Shown one piece after another: positions 17,071-25,842 of a stretch of 64,000 nucleotides of DNA. The DNA lies in NCBI RefSeq assembly GCF_015352955.1, contig NZ_JACYOX010000011.1, positions 62,001 through 126,000 on the forward strand, written 5' to 3'. Made by a program: the position numbers and the translations under genes. Below the pieces are notes generated by a model. That model ran no database searches. It saw only the letters and a list, made by a program, of their open reading frames with translations, and was not told the origin of the DNA. This DNA comes from Noviherbaspirillum soli (GTDB lineage Bacteria; Pseudomonadota; Gammaproteobacteria; Burkholderiales; Burkholderiaceae_D). How positions within the stretch are numbered: the stretch's first letter is position 1; each line of letters opens with the position of its first letter.

Positions 17071-17952
17071 TTACTCCCGGGGTGCGGCAAGCACCCCGGC
17101 GGCGTCTACAAAACCGCGTTCCTTCAGAAAGGCAGCGACCTCAGCTGGTGCCGGTTGGGTTTCATACAGTGCATTGAGCAAGGACGTCAACTCATTCAGG
17201 CCTTTTTGCGCATGTGGCGACCCGTCGTAGATCACGAGCTTTCCTACAGCGGTTTGCCCGGCACCTTCCCACTTTACGAGTAGCCGGCCTGGCGCAGCAC
17301 CGTCGACCGTACCGTGAACTGCGGACGTTACCTGATCAATCGCCTGCCCAACCGACACTCCCATAGCAGCAGGATCGTCAGGGAAGTCAGATGACAAAAG
17401 CAGGAAGCTCTTTTCATTAGCTTTCTGGCCTAACGGGTCATCGTCTTCCGTTTCCGGGAATTTGACGCTATCCCATGTCCAGCCGCCGCCGATTTCGTAG
17501 ACTTCTACCGCCTCACCCTCGCAGGTGATTGTATGGGGCCGATAGTCTTCCGGATCCTCCCCCACGAACTGCAGGGTAATGATGCCGGTCGCCTCGTTAT
17601 AGGACAGATCCGGCATGAGCGACACGATTTTCAGGGCCGTCTCCTTGTCGAAGCGGGGCATGCCCCAGCCGTTCCAGGCGCTGCCGTCGCTGAAGCATGG
17701 AAGCACCACGTCTTCAGCAAGGAATTCCGCCGTTACCGTGCCGCGGCGCATGACAAGCGCCGGCGCCACAACATACCGACTGGCGAAATCCTCCGCGGAT
17801 AGGAGCCGTTGAAAACCACCTCCCTGTGGCCAGATCGCAATCCGGCCATCGTCCTCGGTAGAGACCTCGTAGAGGCCACCATGTTCCTTGTGCCTATAGA
17901 GGATGCGCGCCTGAGGATGTTCTGCCTTGTTGTTGCCATGTTGGTCGTTCAT
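17071..17952 (-). CDS. Hypothetical protein, 293 aa
   Basis: The family is not recognised. The start MNDQHGNNKAEH at 17952 is preferred because GGAG lies 8 bases upstream; ATG 17964 is the longer alternative. The N-terminal part (RILYRHKEHGGLYEVSTEDD) looks strand-rich like a small beta domain. The middle is acidic (FPETEDDDPLGQ) and the end helical (LNELTSLLNALYETQPAPAEVAAFLKERGF). It is soluble, with its own terminator inside the convergent AraC gene. Confidence 0.7.
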   Translation of the reverse strand: MNDQHGNNKAEHPQARILYRHKEHGGLYEVSTEDDGRIAIWPQGGGFQRLLSAEDFASRYVVAPALVMRRGTVTAEFLAEDVVLPCFSDGSAWNGWGMPRFDKETALKIVSLMPDLSYNEATGIITLQFVGEDPEDYRPHTITCEGEAVEVYEIGGGWTWDSVKFPETEDDDPLGQKANEKSFLLLSSDFPDDPAAMGVSVGQAIDQVTSAVHGTVDGAAPGRLLVKWEGAGQTAVGKLVIYDGSPHAQKGLNELTSLLNALYETQPAPAEVAAFLKERGFVDAAGVLAAPRE

Positions 17953-18071
17953 GTGTTTCTCCATCGTTGAAATGAGTAATCCGCTGTCGCGGGTTTGCCT
18001 TACTCATGGAGATGGCGAACATGGAATACCAGGCAATGGGAAACGGGCCAACTGAACTCGAATGTTTCCAC

Positions 18072-18109
18072 AAAAAAGAAAAACCCCCGGCATCAGAAGA
18101 TGCGCGGGG
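18072..18109 (-). terminator. Intrinsic terminator
   Basis: The minus-strand stem CCCCGCGCATCTTC/GATGCCGGGGG is followed by TTTTTCTTTTTT. It closes the small gene at 18145-18330. Confidence 0.75.
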
Positions 18110-18144
18110 CGAGTAGAGGTTAAAAAACGTGGTCCAAAAGACCT

Positions 18145-18330
18145 TTATGCAGCCGCGATGTCATCCGGTGCCTGCTCGCGGACGGCGCGTAGCACCTTGA
18201 TCCATTCCTTGCAATGTCGCACGGCGCATGGGCGGGCCATGAAAGCATAGCTGCCCCTATTCCGATTTTTGAAACAGCGCAGTACGCCGGCTTCCGCATG
18301 CTTGGCACGAAGTGCAGCATTCATGAACAT
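18145..18330 (-). CDS. Small basic protein, 61 aa
   Basis: The product begins MFMNAALRAKHAEAGVLRCFKNRNRG and is Arg/Lys/Cys-rich, with three Cys (LRCFKN, PCAVRHCKEW). The Cys/His spacing could bind a metal, but this is only suggested. AAAAGGAAT precedes the chosen ATG and an intrinsic terminator follows, which supports a real short gene. No family is recognised. Confidence 0.6.
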   Translation of the reverse strand: MFMNAALRAKHAEAGVLRCFKNRNRGSYAFMARPCAVRHCKEWIKVLRAVREQAPDDIAAA

Positions 18331-18745
18331 AGACTGATTCCTTTTCTCCACAAGTTGGCTCCGCTGAGCCGTTCGCTTGCCTTGTGTGATGAAGAACATT
18401 CGTCAGTAATGCGCCGCGCGAAAGAGATCGATCCCGCAGGCGGAGGCGGTCAGAATTACTGCAATTTCCGAGTCAGAGTTGCAATTAAATCATCAGAGTT
18501 AGTGCAATTTGCTCTTGGTGCCGCGGCGATGCCGGCAAATTTAGGGCCGACCATGTGGTTGGCCCTTTCTTCTGACCCGGGAGAAGTGGTGACGACGGCG
18601 TCCGCTTTGGCAGCACAAACGATCAAAATGATCGGATCTCGATATGCTGCAGATCGGCCAATACCAGTCTTTCAAATGTTTAGTTTCTCCGTCCGCTTCA
18701 ACGTTGAAAGCAGACATGATCTTGCCCTGTATAACCGGACACGGT
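18331..18745. other. Intergenic stretch without a supported gene
   Basis: A plus-strand open frame spans much of it but has no SD, odd composition and no recognisable domain. It borders IS debris and is probably decayed DNA. Confidence 0.4.
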
Positions 18746-19012
18746 CTAGCGCTTGGTTTGCGTTATTTTTCTAAGCTTGACGCACCAGTCCTTTCTGTAT
18801 ATGTCAGGGGATTTCCATTTCAAAGCCGAATGAGGATGGGACTCCATTGAAGTGTTCAGATACGTCCTGCAATTCACATAGAACGGCAGCGGCCGTATTG
18901 CAGGCCATCTGGTTGACGTAGTCGCTTGAGCGAGTTGACGTACCCTTTCAGCCATACCATTGGACTGAGGACTGCAAACTGGCGTATGACCCACCGTGTG
19001 CAAATTTTTCAA
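18746..19012 (-). pseudogene. Remnant of an IS3-family transposase (OrfB C-terminus)
   Basis: One minus-strand frame reads GHTPVCSPQSNGMAE, the conserved start of the last third of IS3 OrfB. A second frame then reads DYVNQMACNTAAAVLCELQD and SEHFNGVP, and the first frame resumes with HPHSALKWKSPDIYR. Two frame changes within about 150 bp show a decayed integrase core. No inverted repeats or OrfA were found, so only a fragment survives. Confidence 0.8.
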
Positions 19013-19218
19013 TGTGCCTTTAGCTCAGTACGGTTGAGTCAATAACTATGCCGTAATAGGCAGTTACAAAATAGTTGTTTATTTTTAACATTTTTAAGAG
19101 CACAATTGTTCTTGCAATAAAGTTCCGACAGAGCACAAGTTCGCTCGAGTATTTACCGTCGTGGTTCATAGCCAAGGCGGTTTTTTTTACCTGAGTCCGT
19201 TATGGGATTGGTATAAAA

Positions 19219-19416
19219 ATGCGGCGTGACATTCATCAGCGTAGGGCCTATGCTGCGCAGCGAGCAGTAATAGCCGTTGATAGAGCCAGCCGCTTGGTCT
19301 CAGCAGGTTCAGGCGTAGATAGAGAAGTGGCTTTTCGTTGGATGAAGTTGTGGATGGCTTTCGCAGCTTCCCGCCCGATAAGCAATCCCGCTAATGCTAC
19401 TGCTAAAGCTGCCTAG
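19219..19416 (+). CDS. Small hypothetical protein, paralogue of the protein at 22305
   Basis: The 65-aa product aligns with the 79-aa protein at 22305-22544: RRDIHQRRAYAAQRAVIAVD corresponds to HRDSFQRKVSAMRRMVIALD, and REVAFRWMKLWMAFAASR to KELAKRWVSLWGAIAGVR. Conservation of this pattern supports coding, although no good SD precedes the ATG. It is helical, basic and soluble. The family and function are unknown. Confidence 0.5.
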   Translation: MRRDIHQRRAYAAQRAVIAVDRASRLVSAGSGVDREVAFRWMKLWMAFAASRPISNPANATAKAA

Positions 19417-19825
19417 GCATATGCGTAAGAAGGTCCGATACACGACTTCGTATAGGCCACATAGACTCTAGAAGCATGCCGGCCGCGTAGGTAGGATACG
19501 TATAGTAGATACCTACCGCCGGTTGTCAGGGGTTTTCTTGGCCAAGCACTAGCCGACTAATCCCTTGAGCACACTCCATCGCAGACGAGTGCTCTGTCCC
19601 ACTCTCACAAGCAACTGCAAAACCAATCTTGTCCCACTGTGGCCAATTGCATTGGCTTTCGTCAACCTTTGGGGGAGAGCACGTTGGATTGAACGACCCT
19701 ACGCCAAGGTACCAAAAGCAATTGTATGACTCGCTGCCCATATTGGTGAGACGCGCTGCCACTTGGTAGACGCGTAAGCGCCCGGTCATCTCATCTTGAC
19801 GGGGCTCTGAAGGTAGATGGAGGAA

Positions 19826-21334
19826 TTAAGCGGGCGTCCAGCGATGCGGGAGCAAGTCGCTGATGCGGCTGGCCGGGAGTGTCGGCAAGCGCTCCAGGAC
19901 ATCCTTCATGTAGGCGTGCACGTCGTGGCCATTCAGTCGCGCCGAGTGCAACAGAGTCATCACCGCGGCAGCACGCTGCCCGGCACGCAGGCTCCCGGCA
20001 AATAGCCAATTCTTCTTGCCAAGCGCAATCGGCCTGATCTGGTTCTCTACCCAGTTGTTATCAATCGGCACCGCACCATCGTCCAGATAGTGCGTCAGTG
20101 GACCCCAGCGTCCCAGGCTGTAGTCGATCGCTTTGGCCGTCGCACTGCCGTCCGGTACGCGCTGCCGTTGTGCCAGCAGCCAGGCATGCAAGGTATCGGC
20201 CGCCGGCTTGCCGAGCTGCTGCCTTATCGCTCGCCTGGCATCAATGTCGAGCCCCTGCACCTGGCGTTCGACGTCGTACAGCACGCCGAACAACTTCAAG
20301 GCTTCTTCGGCAATCTGGCTCTGGTGATTGGCATACAGCTCGTGGAACTTGCGGCGGGCATGCGCCATGCAGCCAGCTTCCATCATGCCTTGCCGGAACA
20401 ACGCTTTGTACGCTACGTAGTTGTCACAGACCAGCGTGCCGCGCCAGTCGCCAAGGAAGTCGCCGGCATGGCGGCCAGCGCGCGATTCGGCAAAGTCGAA
20501 CACGACTGCCTTCATGGTGCTCATGCTGGTGCTGCAGTAACTCCACAGGTAGGCCCGATGCGTCTTGCCATTGCCCGGCTTGAGCATGGCTACTGGCGTC
20601 TCGTCGGCATGCAAGACGGGCTGTGCCAGCAGTTCCTGACGGAGTGCATCGACCAGCGGCTGCAGCTGCACACCGCATACGCCAACCCACTGAGCCAAGG
20701 TCGAGTCCGGGATGGCCAGTCCGGCGCGCCCAAAGATGCCGCTTTGCCGGTACAAGGGCAAATGATCCTGGTATTTGGCCACCAGTACATGGGCCAGTAG
20801 GCCCGCCGTCGGGATGCCCTTGTCGATGATCTGCGGCGGCACCGGCGCCTGCACTAGCGTTTCGCATTGCCGGCAGACCCATTTGCCGCGGATGTGGCGC
20901 TCCACCGTAAAGACGCCGGGCTGGTAGTCGAGCTTCTCCGCCACGTCCTCGCCGATGCGCTGCAGCTGGCAGCCGCAAGTGCAGGTGGTGGAATCCGGAT
21001 CGTGGCGTATTTCCTTGCGCGGCAGCGCGGCCGGCAACGGTGCGCGCTTGGGCTGCTTCTTACCATCGTCCTCGGCTGGTTTGGTCGGCGCAAGTTGCTC
21101 GATCTCGGCGGTCAGGGCTTCGATGTCGGTATCGAGAGTCTCAAACAGCATGCGCTGCTGCTCGCCGCTATAGGCTTCGCTGGAAGCGACGAACTTGAGC
21201 CGCTTGAGGATGGCCATCTCGTGCGTGAGCTTGTCGATCAGTGCCTGCTTGCCACGCATTTCTTCCATCAGCCGGCTGGCGAGCTGGCGCAGTTCGTCGG
21301 CGTCGAGGGTGGACAGGTCGGGTGCAGAAGTCAT
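19826..21334 (-). CDS. tnpC: IS66 transposase TnpC (copy 2)
   Basis: The 502-aa product is nearly identical to copy 1. Differences cluster in the linker before the zinc domain (KPAEDDGKKQPKR against KPANDEDRKRQPKR) and at scattered residues; the first zinc knuckle reads CTCGCQLQ. The acids in HADETPVAM, LVCDNYVAYKAL and NNWVENQIRP are retained. The adjacent DD of copy 1 is DN here, so the first Asp of that pair is the likely catalytic one. Confidence 0.95.
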   Translation of the reverse strand: MTSAPDLSTLDADELRQLASRLMEEMRGKQALIDKLTHEMAILKRLKFVASSEAYSGEQQRMLFETLDTDIEALTAEIEQLAPTKPAEDDGKKQPKRAPLPAALPRKEIRHDPDSTTCTCGCQLQRIGEDVAEKLDYQPGVFTVERHIRGKWVCRQCETLVQAPVPPQIIDKGIPTAGLLAHVLVAKYQDHLPLYRQSGIFGRAGLAIPDSTLAQWVGVCGVQLQPLVDALRQELLAQPVLHADETPVAMLKPGNGKTHRAYLWSYCSTSMSTMKAVVFDFAESRAGRHAGDFLGDWRGTLVCDNYVAYKALFRQGMMEAGCMAHARRKFHELYANHQSQIAEEALKLFGVLYDVERQVQGLDIDARRAIRQQLGKPAADTLHAWLLAQRQRVPDGSATAKAIDYSLGRWGPLTHYLDDGAVPIDNNWVENQIRPIALGKKNWLFAGSLRAGQRAAAVMTLLHSARLNGHDVHAYMKDVLERLPTLPASRISDLLPHRWTPA

Positions 21335-21393
21335 GCGCGGCAGTGTGCCAGAACAACTGCCGTATCGGAACAGAAACAGTATACGTACGGGCG

Positions 21394-21729
21394 TTAGACC
21401 ACTGCAATGGCGTGGTCAGTGGCAAGCGTCTTCCATGGCAGGCCGGTGACCAGTGCCTGTAACTGCTCGGCGTTGAGCGCTACGGTGGCAATTGGCGCCC
21501 CCTCGGTCCAGACGAAGCGGCCGCGATTGAGGCGGCGGGCGGCCAGCCAGATCCCCAAGCCGTCATACACCAGGACCTTCATGCGCGTGCCGCTCTTGTT
21601 CGCAAACAGATAGGCATGGTGTGGGCGAGCGGCGCCAAACACCTTCACCACGCGTGCCAGGGCAGTGTCCGTGCCGGCCCGCATATCCAGCGGTTCGCCG
21701 GCCAGCCAGATGGCATCAATGCGAATCAC
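21394..21729 (-). CDS. tnpB: IS66 accessory protein TnpB (copy 2)
   Basis: The 111-aa product is identical to copy 1 except for KSGTRMKVLV in place of KSGTRIKVLV. GTG 21729 overlaps the tnpA stop. Confidence 0.93.
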   Translation of the reverse strand: MIRIDAIWLAGEPLDMRAGTDTALARVVKVFGAARPHHAYLFANKSGTRMKVLVYDGLGIWLAARRLNRGRFVWTEGAPIATVALNAEQLQALVTGLPWKTLATDHAIAVV

Positions 21730-22082
21730 CGCAGTACCTCGCGCAGCCATGCTGCGCACTCGGCCGCAGATGCCATCGGCCAGCTGACCGTGGCGGTCAC
21801 TGGACCGCGGCGCAATTCAATGCGTAGTTCCGTAACCTCAGAGGCAATGCCGGCCGCCTGTAAGGGCACAGGAACGAAGGACACATCTGGGACCATCATA
21901 GTGATGTCCTGGCGTTTGGCCGCCCGGGCACGCCACTTATGTACCAGGTTAGCATTGACGCCATGTGCCATGGCGACGGCGGCAATCGATGCGCCTGGTC
22001 GTTCGCATTCTGCGAGAATCTGCGCCTTCATGGCTGCGCCGTAGCGGCGCCGACGCACTGTCGTCAAGATCGGTTCTGTCAT
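21726..22082 (-). CDS. tnpA: IS66 accessory protein TnpA (copy 2)
   Basis: The 118-aa helix-turn-helix protein is the most diverged part between the two copies: residues around 55-80 read AAKRQDITMMVPDVSF here and [16 protein letters not shown] in copy 1. The HTH core ([18 protein letters not shown]) is unchanged. Confidence 0.92.
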   Translation of the reverse strand: MTEPILTTVRRRRYGAAMKAQILAECERPGASIAAVAMAHGVNANLVHKWRARAAKRQDITMMVPDVSFVPVPLQAAGIASEVTELRIELRRGPVTATVSWPMASAAECAAWLREVLR

Positions 22083-22215
22083 GAGGTGTCCACTTATTAG
22101 GTGGACACCATCATCCCTAATATGCCGCGCCTGTCACAAGGTGAGTTCGCTAGGCGCTTACGTAGACGCGCCGGTCACGCAGGGAAAAGTGCAAGGGGCA
22201 CCACTGCCGCAAGAT

Positions 22216-22232
22216 GTTGCAAAAGTTGCAAC
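22216..22232. promoter_or_regulatory. Perfect 7-3-7 palindrome, operator-like
   Basis: GTTGCAA-AAG-TTGCAAC lies 73 bp before the small gene at 22305 and just outside IS66 copy 2. Its size and symmetry fit a dimeric regulator site. No regulator can be named. Confidence 0.4.
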
Positions 22233-22304
22233 AATCTAATACATTACCATTGTTTATGAGAGATCGCATCAGTGGTCCAATGCAGGTCATACAGGGAGGT
22301 GGAT

Positions 22305-22544
22305 ATGCAACCGCACCGCGATAGTTTTCAACGGAAGGTATCTGCAATGCGCCGAATGGTCATAGCGCTGGACCGACAAGCTCAGGCTGATTCCATCACC
22401 GAAAAAGAACTGGCCAAGCGATGGGTTTCGTTGTGGGGAGCCATCGCCGGAGTGCGCCGGTTCCCGCTAGAAAAGCCGGGCCGAGCCGTCTACAAGAGGC
22501 GTTGGATAATTCAACCACGACGAAAGCTGACTCTAACTTGGTGA
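22305..22544 (+). CDS. Small hypothetical protein, 79 aa
   Basis: ATG 22305 has a strong SD (GGGAGGTGG), which decides the start over the open frame from 22272. The product is basic and helical with RWVSLWGAIAGVRRF near residues 44-58, and is a paralogue of the 65-aa product at 19219. The function is unknown. The copies lie on either side of the second IS66 element. Confidence 0.6.
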   Translation: MQPHRDSFQRKVSAMRRMVIALDRQAQADSITEKELAKRWVSLWGAIAGVRRFPLEKPGRAVYKRRWIIQPRRKLTLTW

Positions 22545-22906
22545 GATTAACTGACTGGCTCGGTTTTTATGCTACTGGGACCGCGCCAGAGCCAGTAGGC
22601 GCTGCGTGGCCACCAAGGACAAAGAAAGTCATGGCCAAAGCCCGGCAAGTCACCGTGGGCGTCTATTCTGTTGTTGCTGAAACGGACTTGAGACGACCAT
22701 GCAATAATGCATTCCGGCAATCTCGGAAGTTTTCCCGTCTTGATACTTGTATTAATACTCGGTGAGCGTTCACGTATTACCTCACCATCTTGCGGGAAAC
22801 ACAGCTTCTGCCGCCTAGCGTCGTGAAATGAAAATTGTTACAAAATGTAATTTACTTTACCCTGTGAAAGGTTGACAATAATTCATCTTTCCTGAACGCA
22901 TTCAAG
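22545..22906. other. Intergenic region before the OmpR-type regulator
   Basis: No supported gene is seen here. The last 100 bp are AT-rich (AAATTGTTACAAAATGTAATTT at its left) and probably hold the promoter of the regulator at 22907. Confidence 0.4.
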
Positions 22907-23653
22907 ATGCCCGCGCCCACTATGAAAATTGCCATACTCGATTTCGACCTGAGCGAAGGTAAGTCTATATGCGAGGTCTTCGGGAACATCGGGCATGAGT
23001 GTGACCAGGCTGCCTCCAGCATAGAACTGCTGAAGAAACTGCGTCATCAGCCCTTTGATGCTTTGGTCATCGGTCTAAAGCGCCCGGAAGAAGAACGGGA
23101 TTTCGTCAAGGCAGTGCGCAAACAGGTGTCCGCAGCAATACCAATTCTGTTTATTACCGGTTCTGCAAACGAGGATGACGTCATTGCCACCCTGGACGCC
23201 GGCGCTGATGATTACATGTTCAGGCCGACCCGGCGCAGGGACCTTATTACGAGGGTATTAGTGCTGTTGCGTCGAGCCTATCCATCCCAAGCGGACGACG
23301 AAAAACTCGAAATTGGGCCCTACGTTTTCGAGCCGCGCCGGGGCCGACTTACTGTCATGGGCAAGCCAGTGGACGTAACAAGAAAAGAGTTCGATCTTGC
23401 ACTTCTATTTCTGCGTAACGTTGGCCAGCCGCTATCGCGGAGCCTCATTGTAGAAACGGTTTGGGGAGGAAACCTGCCGGGAATATCGCGCACCATGGAC
23501 ACCCATGTATCACGGGTACGTAACAAGCTGAGCTTGATCCCAAGCCGCAACTATCGCCTTTCCCCTGTATACGGCTATGGTTACCGTTTAGACGAGATCA
23601 AGGCAAATAATGATACCGGGCAGACCAACGGCCATTCTGAACGCAATAGGTAA
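22907..23653 (+). CDS. OmpR/PhoB-type response regulator with degenerate receiver
   Basis: A 248-aa DNA-binding regulator with a receiver-like domain (about 7-120) and a winged-helix trans_reg_C domain (about 130-230, with VTRKEFDLALLFLRNVGQPLSR and DTHVSRVRNKL). The residue in place of the phospho-acceptor Asp is Gly56 (FDALVIGLKRP), and the conserved Lys is Arg106 (DDYMFRPTR); Thr84 is kept. Phosphorylation at the usual site is therefore not possible, and the receiver probably acts as a dimerisation or ligand module. No histidine kinase gene is adjacent. The start is either 22907 or ATG 22922 (MKIAIL); neither has a clear SD. Confidence 0.88.
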   Translation: MPAPTMKIAILDFDLSEGKSICEVFGNIGHECDQAASSIELLKKLRHQPFDALVIGLKRPEEERDFVKAVRKQVSAAIPILFITGSANEDDVIATLDAGADDYMFRPTRRRDLITRVLVLLRRAYPSQADDEKLEIGPYVFEPRRGRLTVMGKPVDVTRKEFDLALLFLRNVGQPLSRSLIVETVWGGNLPGISRTMDTHVSRVRNKLSLIPSRNYRLSPVYGYGYRLDEIKANNDTGQTNGHSERNR

Positions 23654-23956
23654 TGTCGCACTGGCGGTCCGGTTGCGCTCAGCAAAACGCTCGCCCTTGG
23701 TGTTTCGATAGATAACCGCATTTTGGATCTCGAAAAGGTAAGCATTTCGGGTATGGCCCACAGTAAAAGGCTTAACGTCTCCCCGGTTGTATTTCAGAAG
23801 GTTGTAGTAGATGTGCGGCAACCAAAATGGCCGCTTCCTACTGCATTGCAGTCTTTCTGATGAATGGGCTTTATGATCGATCGTGGATAACATCAAACAG
23901 TGACATATCTGGCCTGACACGTTCTGTCAGATCAAGTTGGAACCACTCACTTTACG
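23654..23956. other. Intergenic region before the antiporter gene
   Basis: Short frames on both strands lack SD sequences and families. It probably holds the antiporter promoter; no specific element is clear. Confidence 0.4.
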
Positions 23957-25252
23957 ATGACGACTGCCCACTGGTTTTTGCTGATTGGCGTCCTCATGCT
24001 TGCGCGTGGATTAGCCGCAACGGCCATCACGCGTCTGCCGGTTTCCTCGGCCATGTTCTACCTCACCGTCGGCCTTGTGCTCGGGCCAACCTTTTTTCAT
24101 ATCTTTACATTTGATCCACTGAAGCAATCTTCCACCCTGGAAGTCGCCACCGAAATTGCGGTTCTCATTTCATTATTTTCTGCCGGTGTCAAAATGCCGG
24201 TGCCTGTTACGATAAAGCGATGGGCCGCACCAGTCCGCCTTGCTTGGGTCTCCATGACGATTACGGTGTTCATGGTAGCGGCGTTTTGCTATTTCGCATT
24301 TCACCTCCCATTGGGAGCCGGCATCTTGCTGGGTGGGATTCTCGCCCCGACAGATCCGGTATTGGCTACAGACGTGCAGATCCGGCGCGCAGGTGACAGC
24401 GACGAACTGCGTTGTATGCTCACATGTGAAGCTGGCATGAATGACGGTAGTGCGTTTCCCTTCGTTATGTTGGGGCTTGGTATGCTCGGGTTGCACGAAA
24501 TCGGCTCGTTCGGGAAAACGTGGATGCTCGTTGACGTGGTTTGGGCCACCATTGGCGCCATTCTAATCGGCGTGGTGAGTGGCGCGGCACTGGCTAGAGT
24601 TGGTTGGATGCTGCGGTGCACCGATCCCAAACATGACGTGCTCGACGATCTGGTAGGGCTAGGTCTTATTGCCGTCGTCTACGGTCTGTGCGTTTCTTTT
24701 AAAACATGGGGGTTTTTAGGAGTCTTTTTCGCCGGTGTAGCACTTCGCCATACTGAATTGGTTCTCGCTGGAGCACCGCGCGACAAAACAGGTATTCTTG
24801 AGTCAGACATGTCCAAGTCAGACGCGGCAAAGGAAGACCCGGAGCATCATGCACCACTAACAGTAAGTGCCGAGGCACTGGTATTCAAAGAGCATCTGGA
24901 ACGACTCTCCGAATTAATGCTGGTTTTGCTGGTGGGCGGAATGATCTATCTCGGCCAGTGGAGCTGGCGTGCGGTAGGGTTGGCGGCGTTCCTGTTCTTC
25001 GTAGCTCGACCGTTAAGCGTTTTCATTGGCCTGGCCGGCACCCAGACCTCGCTCCGACTGCGCGCCATCACCGGCTGGTTTGGTGTACGCGGAATCGGCT
25101 CAGTCTATTACCTCATGTACGCGATTCAGCATGGCCTGCCAGAAAACTTGGCGCGGGAGATGGCATCGCTCACGCTTACTGCCATCATGCTATCAGTCTA
25201 CATACATGGCATTAGCACCAAGCCAATACTGGCGCGTTTCTGGCGGGATTAA
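23957..25252 (+). CDS. Cation:proton antiporter (CPA1-type)
   Basis: A 431-aa inner-membrane protein with about 11-12 hydrophobic segments. The core motifs of Na+(K+)/H+ exchangers are visible: GAGILLGGILAPTDPVLATD (about 117-136) and the ND-type EAGMNDGSAFPFV (about 156-168), which suggests an electroneutral CPA1 exchanger. A long hydrophilic loop (about 280-310, KTGILESDMSKSD) interrupts the second half and could be regulatory. The C-terminus is short, with no RCK/TrkA domain. The regulator upstream lies on the same strand but 300 bp away; a functional link is only possible. Confidence 0.9.
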   Translation: MTTAHWFLLIGVLMLARGLAATAITRLPVSSAMFYLTVGLVLGPTFFHIFTFDPLKQSSTLEVATEIAVLISLFSAGVKMPVPVTIKRWAAPVRLAWVSMTITVFMVAAFCYFAFHLPLGAGILLGGILAPTDPVLATDVQIRRAGDSDELRCMLTCEAGMNDGSAFPFVMLGLGMLGLHEIGSFGKTWMLVDVVWATIGAILIGVVSGAALARVGWMLRCTDPKHDVLDDLVGLGLIAVVYGLCVSFKTWGFLGVFFAGVALRHTELVLAGAPRDKTGILESDMSKSDAAKEDPEHHAPLTVSAEALVFKEHLERLSELMLVLLVGGMIYLGQWSWRAVGLAAFLFFVARPLSVFIGLAGTQTSLRLRAITGWFGVRGIGSVYYLMYAIQHGLPENLAREMASLTLTAIMLSVYIHGISTKPILARFWRD

Positions 25253-25523
25253 GCCTCATCATGGAAACGGCAAGCAGATGCGTTGGAAGATTCGTGCCCT
25301 GAAGCCAGCTTCCGCTGATTGTCGCATTCCAGACCTTCGAGAACTCAGTCGTGGATAGCTGGTTTGGGTCGTTCTGTGCTGGCCGGTGAAAGATAGCAGC
25401 CGGCCAGAAGCGGAAGTTGATGACCCATTACTGTATGTCTGCTTACCAACCAGAGGCAAACGCTAATTTTGTTCGGTGCGCCGTATTTTTTTCCGTGCTG
25501 TTGTGTAGACCAGGCAACTTTGC

Positions 25524-25560
25524 TGCGGAATGGATAACGCTGATGGTTCTCCATTCCGCA
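25524..25560. terminator. Strong hairpin, 10-bp perfect stem
   Basis: TGCGGAATGG and CCATTCCGCA pair around a 17-base loop, between the convergent antiporter and lipoprotein genes. The T-run is weak on either side (CATTTTGC on plus), so it may be a bidirectional terminator or a 3' stabiliser. Confidence 0.5.
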
Positions 25561-25578
25561 CATTTTGCACAGCTAGGG

Positions 25579-25830
25579 TTAAAGCTCCGCAGCGGGTTCA
25601 ATTGTCTCCGGCGTAGTAACCGCAATCGAGGTAATGTCGACTGGCTCGGTTGTTTCCGAACTGGATGCAATCACCGACTGAACCTTGGCAAAGAAAGCAT
25701 CCGATGCCCCGGCGCTGCTACCTGAGTTATTGCCGGACTGATTATCGTTCGAATCACTACCGCCGCAAGCTGTCAAGACAAGCAAGAACAGCAGGGCCGA
25801 TACGGAATGGAGGATTTTTTTACTGGTCAT
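25579..25830 (-). CDS. Small lipoprotein
   Basis: The 83-aa product begins MTSKKILHSVSALLFLLVLTACGGSDSNDNQ, with a lipobox LTAC and a Ser/Gly/Asn spacer typical of outer-membrane lipoproteins. The rest is a short Thr/Glu/Pro-rich segment. GGAGA precedes the ATG, which lies 12 bp after the DUF4331 gene stop, so the two form an operon. The function is unknown; it may anchor or assist the DUF4331 protein. Confidence 0.75.
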   Translation of the reverse strand: MTSKKILHSVSALLFLLVLTACGGSDSNDNQSGNNSGSSAGASDAFFAKVQSVIASSSETTEPVDITSIAVTTPETIEPAAEL

Positions 25831-25842
25831 AATGGGTCTCCA

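Larger units (their letters stand above)
19774..22161 (-). mobile_element. IS66-family insertion sequence, copy 2 (2388 bp)
   Basis: The GTAAGCGCC termini and tnpABC order match copy 1, and it has its own exact 8-bp target duplication GTAGACGC (19766-19773 and 22162-22169). It is close to copy 1 but diverged by scattered substitutions and small indels (for example around 21055 and at tnpA codons for residues 55-80), so it is not a very recent duplicate. Confidence 0.95.
19526..22269 (-). pseudogene. Unknown minus-strand ORF split by IS66 copy 2
   Basis: Removing the IS and one copy of the 8-bp duplication joins SLRDRRVY (right flank) to QVAARLTNMGSESYNCFWYL (left flank) in one frame that runs to LVLGQENP at 19526. 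The upstream start is unclear; ATG 22269 is one possibility, but a palindrome at 22216-22232 may instead be promoter DNA. No family is recognised, so a real gene is uncertain. Confidence 0.35.

Noticed and set aside
18214-18774. 186-codon plus-strand frame
   Set aside because: It overlaps a better supported small minus-strand gene, has no SD and no recognisable domain.
19015-19075. tRNA-like stretch (TAGCTCAGT...GGTTGAG)
   Set aside because: Only a D-arm-like match; no T-loop GTTCGA block, no acceptor pairing.
12255-22161. Composite transposon formed by the two IS66 copies
   Set aside because: Each copy has its own 8-bp duplication and there is none shared by the outer ends.
22421-22765. 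114-codon plus-strand frame after the small gene at 22305
   Set aside because: It mostly overlaps that gene in another frame and lacks an SD and a family.
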